Position numbers and translations under genes: made by a program
Notes under the pieces: model-generated
Seen by the model: only the letters and a program-made list of their open reading frames with translations
Database searches by the model: none
Told to the model about the DNA's origin: nothing
NCBI GenBank assembly: GCA_002751075.1
Contig: NAOQ01000510.1
Location: forward strand, 1 to 51,110
DNA length: 51,110 nucleotides
Origin: Ichthyophonus hoferi
Taxonomy: Eukaryota; Opisthokonta; Ichthyosporea; Ichthyophonida; Ichthyophonidae
Direction of reading: 5' to 3'
In this document: piece after piece, positions 36,471 through 47,616 of the stretch
Layout of the letters: each line of letters begins with the position of its first letter
Numbering within the stretch: position 1 is the first letter of the stretch

Positions 36471-37987
36471 ATACGGGATATCAAAGCCTTCTATATATTA
36501 TATGTTGGAATTGGTTCTCAATAGATTTGGGACCTAATTTATCATGCATATAAGAGTGCTAAGTATATTATGTTTTCTACTGGTAGCATTTTGCCTAATT
36601 AAGTTATTAAGATAACACTCCTATCGGTTAAGTTATGTGTGTGTGGAAAGCTAGACCCTATAATGTATATATTGGTTGCAATACACTCCTTGTCGGGGTA
36701 TAATTTGTGTCCTTATTCCAGTTGTTTTTGGTACTCCAGAATTGTTGAAACCTTGGTAAGTATGAGATCATGTGATTTGTCATTGAAAATCTTGGCGTTC
36801 ATGCAATCGCTTGTAATTGCGATTTTTAATCAAAATTTCTTATTGGAACACAACTTAATACATTACTGTAGCAATAATAGCAACTACGATATTATATTAT
36901 ATATTCGATGAAGCTTAGCTCTTGATTAACTCTGGTGAATTTGCATCCATCGCAAAATCAAATCATAAAAAAACCAAAAATTAATTCATTGCCACTTTCC
37001 ATTTCATCACAACCGCTAACTATATAGGGCTTTACTTACGGCTTTACTTAGTATAAAGCAATGCTAGTTGTGCTAATAATCACGGTTCTAATCACCATAT
37101 GGAAACAATTAGATATATATGGCCCAGTCACCATCACAATAGTAAATAAACTTCCTTCAGCAGTGCCCCTGAAAAACATGAAGCTACAATGTCTAAATCC
37201 TATGATCTAAAATCAACATTTTCCTGGCCTATCCAATCTGGAATCATAAAAGATTTCAAGAAAATTCCAGCAAAGCCAAACATACTTTGTTTGACTCAAC
37301 ATCTGGATTGACAAATCCTGATGCAACAGCTTTGTCAATCAACAAGGCTAACAACAAATGACTCAGACCCACTAGGAACTCTGAAGAGAAAATCAACTTA
37401 ACCTATTTAAGTTTGAGTTATGGACAGGATAACGAAATTGAACATCTACAAAGACAGTCTTTGATGAATAACCTTGAAAGAGAAGAGTATTTATTAAGGA
37501 GTATCTCCAACAGTAGTCTAACTAGTCATAGGCCAACAAAGACCCCAATGTGGGAGGTTAGTAGAAAAACAAGTTGCTATATCCATTGCCCGGGAATGTG
37601 TGCACTTGAATTGTAGATCAATATCACAGATTTTTACTGTAGACTAACACATTATTATTTGTTTGAAATGGCCAATCAATCTTTTGGAATAAATGTATGC
37701 CACCAATGGATTGGTAATATGCAGCTTAATTTAGATTATAATTGGATGATATCATTGGCATTTGACAAAGTCGACATCTCACACATTTTTATTGGAAAAA
37801 GGATAGGGACATCCTTTTTTAAGAGGCTAGTGCCTTTTATTATGCTCCGAGGGTCAGACTAAACCCCATTCTCTTTATGTAGGAAACGCCTATGATAATC
37901 TGCAGTTTATATATTTTCATCACAAAAATTTGCTAATAAGCATTGATGTTATTAATTTCCGCCTGTGCAGAAACTGTACCATCCATT
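36471..37987. other. probable decayed retroelement interior; no host gene recognised
   Basis: Short frames occur on the plus strand (for example 36639-36911, 37413-37616, 37659-37862), none with a recognisable family. Position between a family B leader and a family C LTR suggests element interior. Confidence 0.35.
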
Positions 37988-38243
37988 TGTAAGGTAGAAA
38001 CTGACCATTGCAAGCAGAGAATTCAGGATAGAAACTTTATAGCCTTTATTCAATATCACTACAGAATCAAAAGTCCCCAATCTGTCTCAGACAGAACCTT
38101 TTCATACTTTCTAAATATAATATTTTATACTTAGAATACTTCAGAGCCCAGCATTCATTGGTTGGATAATATATAACTAGAGTTATTTTTTCGATGTCTA
38201 TATGTAATTAAATTTGACAAATTTTATGTGAATGTTTGTAACA
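37988..38243 (-). mobile_element. family C LTR-like repeat, copy 2
   Basis: 256 bp with TG...CA ends on the minus strand (starts TGTTACAAACATTCAC, ends CTACCTTACA). It carries a TATAAAAT box and downstream AATAAAGGC, as in the other copies. No clear target duplication. Confidence 0.55.
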
Positions 38244-39179
38244 AGACTATCTTAAGCAGAGCGCAAATGTTTCTAATGCAATGAAAGTTTAGGATGACTT
38301 AATGGAGGAAGAGGATATCACATCTAATGGCTATTTTCATCTCATAAATATCAACTATATATTTATGAGGAACACTATGTTGACAATATACTTAAGAATA
38401 TATACAAGCTAAGGTTTCTAATGAATCTATGGAGTGCTTTTGAATATTTATATTCAAAAGACTGCAGTACACCAAGAAATATTAATAATGAACTAATAGG
38501 TTTATTGCATAAATGATAAAGACCAATCACATCTGTATAAGCAGAAGGAATGGTTAATAAGGAGCATGACATTAGAGTATGTGTGAAGACAGAAGCCAGG
38601 GTCAAGCAAGAGGACACAGTAAAGATGACAATGGATACAATGCCTACTTTCTATCTGTTTTGTATTATTATCACTGTATTTTCCCTCATATATACTCCAG
38701 TCTAGTTTAATCACAACTAGTTCTGTTCAGTAAGCCGGTAAAATATATTAGATAATGAAAAGAGCCCTTTGAAGTAAAAGTGTAAATAATACATATCTTG
38801 GTCTTATCATCCCCTCCTTAACTAAAATATTGCCTTTGATCGTTGCTAAGGGCTGGGTATGCAACCTCAATTCCACCAATAAATCATATAAAGAGTCAAG
38901 AGGAACCAATGAGATGTAAAGCCGATATTACCTAATCAACTGGAAATACTGCCCACGCACCCTTGTACCCATGACAACCATATATATATATGCTGTGGTG
39001 TACAATAGACTGAAAGACATATATATATATATACAAAGGTACTCATCGAAGTATTATTCTAAACACCAACCAGTCTAATTAACATAGAACACGCGCTATG
39101 CAATGTAGACCATATACTATTTTAAACTAATCTTTCTTTAAGAAATAAAAAAAATGTATCAGAATACACTTAAAGTCAT
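38244..39179. other. stretch without a recognisable gene; 3' flank of the Cys/His-repeat gene
   Basis: AT-rich, with (TA)n runs near 38978 and 39020. Frames at 38375-38714 on the minus strand show no family. Confidence 0.4.
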
Positions 39180-40328
39180 CTAAAGGGGATTAATCCCAGG
39201 ATTGGTTGCTATGGGTAGCATTGGGGCCAATAGTCTTACAGGCCTTGGTTCTAACTCTGGAAACTCAATGTCATCGTCTTGTTTATGTTGATGCACTTCC
39301 TTACTTTCTTCCTCTTTCTCCTCTTCCTCCTTTTCATACATCAACCCCTGTTCATCCTGGTTTCCGCCTTCAAAACCAGGCGGGGCCCAACGTCTATGAT
39401 ACCATTGTTCTAATACCTTAACCCCTTTGCATTCTTTGCACCGACCTCGTTGTCTGCGATGTTGGCAGATTGACACTCCTCCACATTCTTTACAAAGACT
39501 GCGTTGTCTATTATGTAGGCACAACGAGGCACCACCACATATCCTACAGTATGTCCGCCTTTTACTATGTTCACATATAGACCCACCCCCACATTCTCTA
39601 CATACACTTTTTACTTTATCATGTGGACATATTGATGTACCCTTGCACTCCTTGCACAGTCGTCGACGACGGTTATGCACACAAATAGACGTCCCACCAC
39701 AAAGGCGACATTCATGTTTTCGTGCTCCATGGGGACAAAGAGATGTACCACCACATGGCTTACATTGACTTCGCTGTCTCCCATGTGGGCACAAAGATTT
39801 TGATTTACATGTCTTGCACCTGTCCTTTTTTTTCTTGTGCGTGCATACAACATCAGGGCCAATGCATATATCACATGTTTGCTTGTGTTTACAAATAGAA
39901 ATTTTGTCAGGTGGTGGGCAGGTGCCAGTGCATTCTTTTATAATGCTTTCGTGTGCTGGTGGTATAATTTGCGCTGCCTGCTCCCCATCTAACTCTACCC
40001 CTGTATCAACATTACCTTGTATACTAACATCCTCATATAGGTCATGTGTTTCAGTAACATTAACACCATGTAAATATTCAGTCGATATATCATGTACCAA
40101 AATATCGGGTTCAGTGCTTCCTTCCTCTAACTGATCGGTCGTGGTGGGGTCAAGCGGCAAGCGAGAGATAACAGTGGGTGCATAATAGTCTTGGGGTGAT
40201 GGCATATCGGCTTCAGAAACATTGTAATATGTGCCTCCCTGTCCAAGCGCTGTTGTATATGAAAAACCTGTTAACACAGGAAGATGGTGTGAAGAATATT
40301 TTTGCAACGGGACCTGTTCATCACTCAT
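39180..40328 (-). CDS. tandem Cys/His-repeat protein (nine C-x-H-x7-C-x2-C repeats)
   Basis: A 382-residue intronless frame. Residues 1-140 are low in hydrophobics, with many Ser, Thr, Asp and Glu, and look disordered. From about residue 144 to 312 there are nine repeats spaced mostly 18 residues apart with consensus S-[IL]-C-x-H-x3-R-x2-C-x2-C-x-G (for example SICVHNRRRRLCKECKG, SICEHSKRRTYCRICGG). Each has three Cys and one His, enough to bind one Zn2+ per unit. The rest of each unit is rich in Arg and Lys, which suits nucleic-acid binding. The tail is acidic (EEEEKEEESKE). Repeats of this type occur in scattered protists and algae and have no firmly assigned function that I know. The start ATG at 40328 is the first in frame. 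Zinc and nucleic-acid binding are inferences. Confidence 0.85.
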   Translation of the reverse strand: MSDEQVPLQKYSSHHLPVLTGFSYTTALGQGGTYYNVSEADMPSPQDYYAPTVISRLPLDPTTTDQLEEGSTEPDILVHDISTEYLHGVNVTETHDLYEDVSIQGNVDTGVELDGEQAAQIIPPAHESIIKECTGTCPPPDKISICKHKQTCDICIGPDVVCTHKKKKDRCKTCKSKSLCPHGRQRSQCKPCGGTSLCPHGARKHECRLCGGTSICVHNRRRRLCKECKGTSICPHDKVKSVCRECGGGSICEHSKRRTYCRICGGASLCLHNRQRSLCKECGGVSICQHRRQRGRCKECKGVKVLEQWYHRRWAPPGFEGGNQDEQGLMYEKEEEEKEEESKEVHQHKQDDDIEFPELEPRPVRLLAPMLPIATNPGINPL

Positions 40329-40832
40329 ACCTCATTCGTTTAAAAGTCCTACAAAAGACTTGATATTTAAATGAGATTATTTCGGTTGCATAAGACGATC
40401 GTTTAGGGTTATAGAGCAAAGAAAGCAAAAGAACGACACCTCTGTGTTATTATTATATTATTATTAAGGTTTATTAAGGTGCCTTAATTACAACTCAAAA
40501 GAGAAGTATGCTATGGGTTGAGTCAACACTAAAGATAAGGGAGAAATAAAGATGATGTTTATTGAATGGAATTGTAGGATGGTTTACAAAGATATAAATA
40601 GATTCATTAATAAACGTGATATATACAATTATTGATTTGTCAATTTTAACATCAAGTAATGTGATAAGATTGTGCCAATGAATTTCTTATTTATTCACAG
40701 CTTTCTTCTTCTATCTGATTGGCCTCAGCTATAGTTTTAAAATGTGTGATAAGTTTAGAGGTAAGCTACAGGTGAGTGCATATGAATGTTGAATGTTGCA
40801 GGGCATTTTGATAAAATAAAGAATAGATCATA
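40329..40832. other. upstream region of the Cys/His-repeat gene
   Basis: Short TTA-rich runs near 40448-40465. No TATA box or other gene recognised. Confidence 0.35.
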
Positions 40833-41404
40833 TGCTGAGAATAACAAGTAGAGAAAGGAGCGTTCCTGTGACTTATCTTCATTTAGAAGGAGAGGGAATA
40901 CCAAATTAAGGGGTGCTTTAACTGCCCCTTTACATATATGGAGTACAGGTATACTAAGACATATTTTTATTATTAAACCAGTCAGCAGAAGTTGAGGACT
41001 AAGCCCATGAGGTTGATAAGACTAAGAGAGCATAATTAGTTGGGCACAGCCAGCTGTTGGCTGATGACCAGGTGACTGTGTTTTTGAAGGCGCCCAGCTG
41101 CCCCAATATAAATATAGACTGCTGTAGCTCCCCATAGTGAATGCAAGACTGTAAAGCCATTGGTAAAATCAGCTGGACTTTCAAAACATTATGATTTGAA
41201 ATAGCTTATTATATAGTCATGGGATTTCTGTCATTAGCTGGTTTAATTTTAATCAATCATTTTGAATCGACATTTAACGCCAATAGATTGAACCAGCTAT
41301 CTTATTTTTCCAGACTATATATATGATAGTAATTGTTAATAATATTACATGATTATAACAATATAAAGAAATTTCCAACTTATTTAAATATTCCTGTCTT
41401 AACA
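40833..41404 (-). mobile_element. solo family A LTR, reverse orientation, with an extra ~190-bp segment
   Basis: The minus strand starts TGTTAAGACAGGAATATTT at 41404, and the far end resembles the family terminus. Between about 40995 and 41185 is sequence absent from other copies (for example GGGCACAGCCAGCTGTTGGC), less AT-rich than its surroundings. It looks like an insertion into the LTR but I recognise no element ends. Confidence 0.6.
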
Positions 41405-42527
41405 TTATGCTAAGACGTATACATGTGAAAATATACTTGCATTATATAAATTATAATATGTACTAGCAATTGTTTATGAACACAAGTAGGAGAAAAGTAT
41501 AGAAGTGGTATGGTGGAAAGACTGGGATGGAGTAGCAACTTAATTGAAGGTCAACCTAGTAAAGAGAGCATATGGTTGCGGGGGAAAGGGTATAGGGGAA
41601 GATATAATAGGGGAGGTATGACATTATATAGTATTACATGATATTGCAGGGCATTATAAGGTCTTGCATAATAATATAGAATATTGCAAAATTGTGGAGC
41701 CCCCTGCATCACGCTGGTGTTTTTCTATTATACTCTTCTCCCAATGTATAAATACGTGCATATATGATAATTTTATATCCAAAAAATATGTACTCTAGTA
41801 AATTATGATATTTTATTTAATGAAAATATATATTTTAAGACTAATATTAGTACTTAAACCAGATTAATATTGATTATGGCATTATAAACGTCTCCCATAC
41901 TCTAAATAGATTGATCGCCGCAACAATTTGATTACATATCAGTTTTCACCCAATCAAAGAAGCCCCAATGACGGTACATTTGTATGGATAAGGAGTGTAT
42001 TGATAAAACACTTGGTGTTATCAACCTCTCTAGTTTCTTGTAAAATTTAATTGATTGGGCCCCCTGTGTACCTTTTCCTATCCAAAAAGATACTACAAAT
42101 ATATGTAGATAGGAATTTGTTTTACTACAAATTTGATGGCGGCATATTCCTGGTCTACATGAAACAAAACACTTAATCTCCTCATTTTACCCATTAGGAA
42201 AAGCTTGCAAGTAATAAAATCACTCACGATCTCCCCTTCTGTGGTTGTCATGGATACATACTAGTTATGCAGGAGAGTGATCTCAGGCTTGACCAGGAAT
42301 GTATTGCATGTAAGTATAATAAGAATGAGATAGGGATGCATTGTATGTAAGTATAATAACACTTAGATCAAATGCTGATATCTTCATAGTATACTTGATA
42401 AGTTCTCAATGGTGTAAACAGATTCACAGCTTTCATTAACTGTGTTCAAACATGAATCTTCTGTGGTGTGTAGGTATAGAAATGTCCACCATTCCCCAAT
42501 ATATTTTTTCTAATCATATAAAACATC
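41405..42527. other. stretch without a recognisable gene
   Basis: It contains a diverged two-copy direct repeat near 42299-42360 ('TGCATGTAAGTATAATAA' and 'TGTATGTAAGTATAATAA'). Possibly decayed family C interior. Confidence 0.35.
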
Positions 42528-43073
42528 TTGGAAATTCCATATTGTAAGCAAACCTATTGTAGTCAGATAGAAAAATTCACTCCATCTGCAGGGCTACCCG
42601 TCAAAGTAGAAAGGTCCATGCTCCACACTGGGCATTTCCAAACCTCCAAGTCTACTTTTATGGCTGCAGTATTGGCCGTCTATTTACCTAGTACAGTAGG
42701 TGTTTGTCTAAACTCACCAATCACATCGGCAACTACAGTGGAACAAGACTGAGTCATTGGCTTGCAGATTGCAGCCTATGTAGTAATCATCTCACTCATG
42801 TTTAGGGTGCCAGGTGATTATTACAAGCAGGGTATTTAGAATAGTCACTGCATACCCTTCATTCAGTATAACCGCAGAATTAAATGTCTCCAGTTTGTTT
42901 CAGACAAAATCTTTCATATTTTCTAAATATAGCATTTTATATATGGAATACTTCAAACCCCAACAATAATTAATTAGATAATGATAACTATAGTTATTTT
43001 ATCTATGTTGTACATGTAGCTATATTTTATATATAATTTATTACTATCACTACGGTACCTTATGAATGTCACA
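42528..43073 (-). mobile_element. family C copy 3: LTR plus part of interior
   Basis: The LTR spans 42799-43073 (minus strand starts TGTGACATTCATAAGG, ends CACCCTAAACA). Downstream on the minus strand, 42798-42528 has a coding-like stretch (residues VADVIGEFRQTPTVLG, then KVDLEVWKCPVWSMDLSTL), which could be the start of a gag. The frame on the plus strand at 42528-42752 is taken as its shadow. Broken and old. Family unassigned. Confidence 0.45.
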
Positions 43074-43212
43074 ATAATATCTTAATATTAGCAGTAGAAT
43101 ACAAAGGTTCAAATACTATTCCTTTCATAATATATATCTTACATAGTGCAAGTATATATACAATATATACACACACATCTATCTATATAGTTCTAGGTGG
43201 TAATCTACTATG

Positions 43213-45624
43213 CTAAGAAGGTATTGCTTTGCTTATAACCTCTTTTTTGAGAGCGTGGTAGTTAGGGCCAGGTTTCTCAATAATCCCACTGCCTAGACAG
43301 ACCTCTCCATTGTAGAATACTATTACCTAAATATAAGTATACGTGTATATGTGTATGTGCGTATGTGTATATGAATAAGTGCATGTGTATAAGTGTATGT
43401 GTGTATGTGTATATGTGTATATGATTATGTGTATGTGTATGTGTATATGTACATGTATATGTGTAAGTATATTGACCTCCATAACCATAATATTACATAT
43501 ACACACATATACCTATAGAGTTAGAACATTATACACACAGACATATAACCCCTCCCTTCCCCTTCCCCCACCAATACCTGTCCAGGTGCTATTGCCCGAT
43601 GTGCAGTATTAAACTGTACTAGTAATCTATTGGTGTTGCTAGGAGTCCTCTTGACCCATGGTAAATGCTGTATGGTACAGCCCCCTGTGTGGTTGGGTTT
43701 CGTTGGTTCAATTTTGTACAGGCGGTATATATATATGTGTACATATAAATGGTTATGCCAATGAAAGATGGGGTACTTAATTAGATAAGAATAAAACAAT
43801 CATGTCTCTATCTATCCACACAAAATAATGGTATAGTTTGATAAATATATGATACTAATAGAACAGTACAAAATATAATATAATGGCACATAAAAGTATA
43901 GAACAGTATATATTAGTATATAATAGTATATAATAGTATAAACAAGTATAAAATAATCTATGATGGTGCAATTTAATCAAAATAACAGAAAAGCAAAGCA
44001 TGAAAGGGACAAGATAGTTGTCCTCACCTAATGGTTCTCTGTATCGGATCCTGGTTTGACCCTGCCATTGGCCTGTTTCTACCAATGATTCTGGGGGCTT
44101 TCCACTGATCCAGAACACTTCATTGGTAATAAGCCAATCACAGTAGAGTGCCTGTCATGTAACTCAATTAGTGATTGGTAAAGTACATTAATCTACATTA
44201 CATGATTTTGATTTAAACACAGTCTCTTATATCATGATCCAGGAAGTCAATCGTATATTGCCCTGACACAATGATGTACCAGTGAAATGTATTATGGAGG
44301 ACTCATTTGACATAGGAATGCACTACTGTCAATGTATCCAATTACAAAATATAAATATATATCCGCTTATATATGTGGTATTAGAGTGGTTTCAAAACCT
44401 ATATTGTTGACAAAAACCAAAGACCCATGGCACAACAGTCTTGGGTTGGTTGGAGAAATTACAATTTCTTGCCGTAATTTAACCCATCTATTATTAATAG
44501 CCAAGTGCTAAAACTATATCCAGTGAAGCAGGACTGCCACCGTGTTATGATTGGCCCAGCCCAGTGGAAGGTATGACTTGACCATGTATTACCAGATAAA
44601 ATAACCAATGAAGAGATTGAATGTGGAAATTAAGCTCAATAAACTATTGACCTGTTAAATTGTTTAAAATGCTGATATCCAATAAAAGATGGAAAAGGTC
44701 AAGGTATGTTCCAGTGTAATATATGTATCTCTGTTATATCCAATAATAACAACGTATTAAATTTTAATATTAAAAATAAAGGAATAAAAGATATATATAC
44801 AGGGAAAGGTTTGAGAATAGTGTGGAGTTTGGACCACAGGTAAGTGAAGGGATTGAAACAAAGTCACGTGATTGCATCTTTATTTACCTAAGTATCACTG
44901 GATGGAATAAAGAGGATAAAACAATATAAACCACTCATAAGAGTGTGTTGACCACACCCCTCTCTCTCTCTTCCCTCTCCCTCTCCCTTTCTCTCTGGCT
45001 ATACATGCATTTACTACCCCTCCAACCCTATATGCTTTAAATATGTAAGATAGTAATGTGGACCGGTTGTCAAACCAGTTCCAATCAGTTTCCTTGTAGT
45101 ATAATTAGCCTCCTATTCCATGATATCTATATATCTATATGTAAATAATCCATTTTCAAATTTCAATTACATAAATATCATTCAGCTAATTACTCAGTAT
45201 GCGATTGGACTTTTACATTTTTTAAAGGTGATCAGTGCAATAAAACTTACTTAAACTGGTTAGTAAGAGAAACATCAATAAGCGACCAACCATGAATGAC
45301 TACCATATATGGATGGCCTTACGACATACCATTACAAAGTAATATATAGAAAGTGAGCCTGCACATGATATAAGTACAGGAGCTAGGCCTGTACTTACTG
45401 GATGATGTAGACCCTTAGCAACCACTATGGTAGAAGTGGCATTATCTTTCCTGCATACATAAAGCTTTTCCGGTTGCCCCGTGAGCCTAGTAAGGAAACA
45501 AATGGAACGGTTGATGATTATAGTGAAAGAGAGATAATAGGAGGAGGAAAATATGCATAGGCATTAGGGATAGTGGGTACATAAAAATTTAGACACTTAA
45601 AGAAATATATGCTAATGTCTGTAT

Positions 45625-45655
<31 letters not shown>

Positions 45656-47162
45656 CATATACATCTACATATGCATATACTTATACACTTATACATATGT
45701 ATATGCATGCAGACCTACCTGGCACACTGTCCTAAGGTGTAGTGTACACTTCCCCTGTGTGACCCTATCACATTGCCATCTAAATCCTTTATTACTCCTT
45801 CTTTTGGCTCTATAACTGTATATAGCATAGGGGGTTAGGTAAGGGTAGTAAGTAAGTACAAGGAGAGAAAGGGAAAAGGGAAGCAAAGGCAAGAGAGAGG
45901 AAAGGTAAAAAGGTAAAGAACAAGAAAGAGAGCTATAGAAATAGCACCTACAGCCATCTATAAAGTCATCAAACCTTCTCTTGCCTATGAAGCATATGCC
46001 TGTACTGGTCTTTTTAGTGGCTACCGAAAGGCCTGCAGTGGCTGCTATAGTACGTACCTGTAGAGGAGGAAGGAAGAGGTAAAGGGAGGAGAAGGGAAAA
46101 GGCTTATAAGGTTATGTATAGGACATATAGTAATACACACCATACATAGTAGGTCGAGGTAAAGAAACAACAGAGGGTCATGAGGAAAAATACATATCTA
46201 CTGTATGTGTATTGTAGAATTGCCATTAACCTTTACTCTATATTCCTATGTATCTTATATTTGAGTATACACAGGAACACTGTGATTTTCTTACAACTAC
46301 TTGGGTTAAGCAAGCAGATGGTGTTTTAGTCTAAAATTAGAATACAATCGTCAGTCCATATACCTGTGTCTTTAGAAGATTGCCCAATGGAAACACTACA
46401 TTCTTAAAGGCCTGTCCTGGCGTTGAAGCAAGGAAATACGATTGGTCCTGGATCATACATAAATAAAATGAGTAGTAGTTCAGAGCAAGATATGGCTGTG
46501 TGTGATTGGAGTCTTTCTAGGTCATAATCTTATCATCTTTCTTTTTCTATTGGCACATATACATATAACCCCCAATGAAATTCCTTTTTACATTAACTTT
46601 GCCAGCATCCAATCAATTCCATTCTTTGGGATCTAGTTTTATTGTATGACTTTCAGCCTTATAAATCACTAACAACCTATTGGTGTGCCAGTACCCAATG
46701 AAACCAAAGGGTGTATAGATGGCTATAGGAATATAACCATATGAACAAGATATACGTAGGTGGAGAGGAATCCCATTATAACATAGGGACAGTAATACGA
46801 AACTGCATATGAACATATACATATTATCATACACATTATCATATAGCCATACATATATACTATCGCACCTATTATACATATTATCATATATACTATTATA
46901 CTATCATACATACCATCATGAATACATCACATACATATATACATACTATCATACACACTATCATACATAATAATACTATACATAAAACCATTTAACCAAC
47001 AATATTATCTAGTATTCTCATAGCAAAGGAAGAGATATACTACCCATCCAATCCCAATAGGCACACCTTATCTGGATCTAAACCCTTTAGTAGCTCTATT
47101 CCCTTTATGTCCTCTCTCTTCCTGACGTAGTGGCCTGTTGCCATCATCTCCCCTCCCAGACC
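43213..47162 (-). CDS. TRMU: TRMU/MnmA, tRNA-uridine 2-sulfurtransferase (N-terminal part not found)
   Basis: This enzyme adds sulfur at C2 of the wobble uridine of Lys, Glu and Gln tRNAs, in eukaryotes normally in mitochondria. Eight exons join in phase: 47162-47067, 46447-46364, 46057-45952, 45815-45719, 45486-45399, 44151-44028, 43684-43578, 43326-43213 (stop TAG). In order they give [13 protein letters not shown] (family 'ATGHYAR'), GLDPDK|DQSYFLA (family 'KDQ[ST][YF]FL'), [29 protein letters not shown] with the conserved second Cys, [24 protein letters not shown], a C-terminal barrel ([24 protein letters not shown]) and the final [14 protein letters not shown]. That is about 271 residues; the family is about 360-420. 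The PP-loop half (SGGVDS, first catalytic Cys) was not found. The longest intron is 1247 bp. Confidence 0.93.
43338..43476. repeat. (TGTATA/TGTATG)n microsatellite in a TRMU intron
   Basis: Alternating purine-pyrimidine run between the last two TRMU exons. Confidence 0.75.
45620..45700. repeat. (ATACAT)n microsatellite in a TRMU intron
   Basis: Hexamer run just beyond the donor of the 45815-45719 exon. It makes the frame at 45609-45815 spurious. Confidence 0.75.
46805..46980. repeat. ATACATATTATCATAC-type minisatellite in a TRMU intron
   Basis: Imperfect units of CATACATATTATCATA in the 619-bp intron between exons 47067 and 46447. Confidence 0.7.
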
Positions 47163-47262
47163 CTATGTTCAATCCATTTTATATTTTATATTTAATCGCC
47201 TTTCAAAACAATTAGATAGAATGACAGTGTTCAAAGTATATGGAGTATGATTTGCTTTAGAG

Positions 47263-47335
47263 TAAATATTAGAGCTATGATTGGTAGATGGTAGAAGTGA
47301 TACCCATTTTACCAAGCGTGATTGGTTCATATTAA
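47263..47335. promoter_or_regulatory. possible bidirectional promoter elements (ATTGG / CCAAT)
   Basis: Between the divergent TRMU and MT-A70 genes are ATTGG at about 47280 and 47321, the second near a CCAAG forming an imperfect CCAAG-N4-ATTGG palindrome. CCAAT boxes are common in promoters, but this pentamer is frequent all over the window, so the call is weak. Confidence 0.25.
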
Positions 47336-47469
47336 CGTCATGTTGAAGTCCCAGAAATAACAGGAGGGAGTAGAAGGAAAGTAATAAGAATAAATAGATA
47401 GTGTAGATGAAAAAAATATAACGTAGGTATTAGCTAAAGTAAGATATCAAGGAAGGATAGATGAATACT

Positions 47470-47612
47470 ATGCACACATGCATACATACCTACATACCTA
47501 CATACTACCTACACACTTACATACCTACATACCTACACACTTACACACCTACATACCTACATACTTGCATACCTACATACCTATATACTTACATACCTAT
47601 ACCTACATATCT
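47470..47612. repeat. (TACCTACA)n minisatellite
   Basis: Imperfect CATACCTACATACCTACACACTTA units run up to the acceptor of the first MT-A70 exon found. Confidence 0.85.
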
Positions 47613-47616
47613 ACAG

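Noticed and set aside
39206-40134. Plus-strand and alternative-frame ORFs over the Cys/His-repeat gene
   Set aside because: Shadows of a repetitive gene; they lack the regular CxH..C..C spacing and other coding character.
46613-46911. Minus-strand frames as a further TRMU exon
   Set aside because: The flanking TRMU exons (GLGGEM..GLDPDK and DQSYFL..) join directly in phase and match the family without any insertion here.
47221-47270. 'KANHTPYTLNTVIL' on the minus strand as the TRMU GRTPNPxxxCN motif
   Set aside because: The resemblance is loose, the cysteine is absent, stops lie close upstream and no splice sites frame it.
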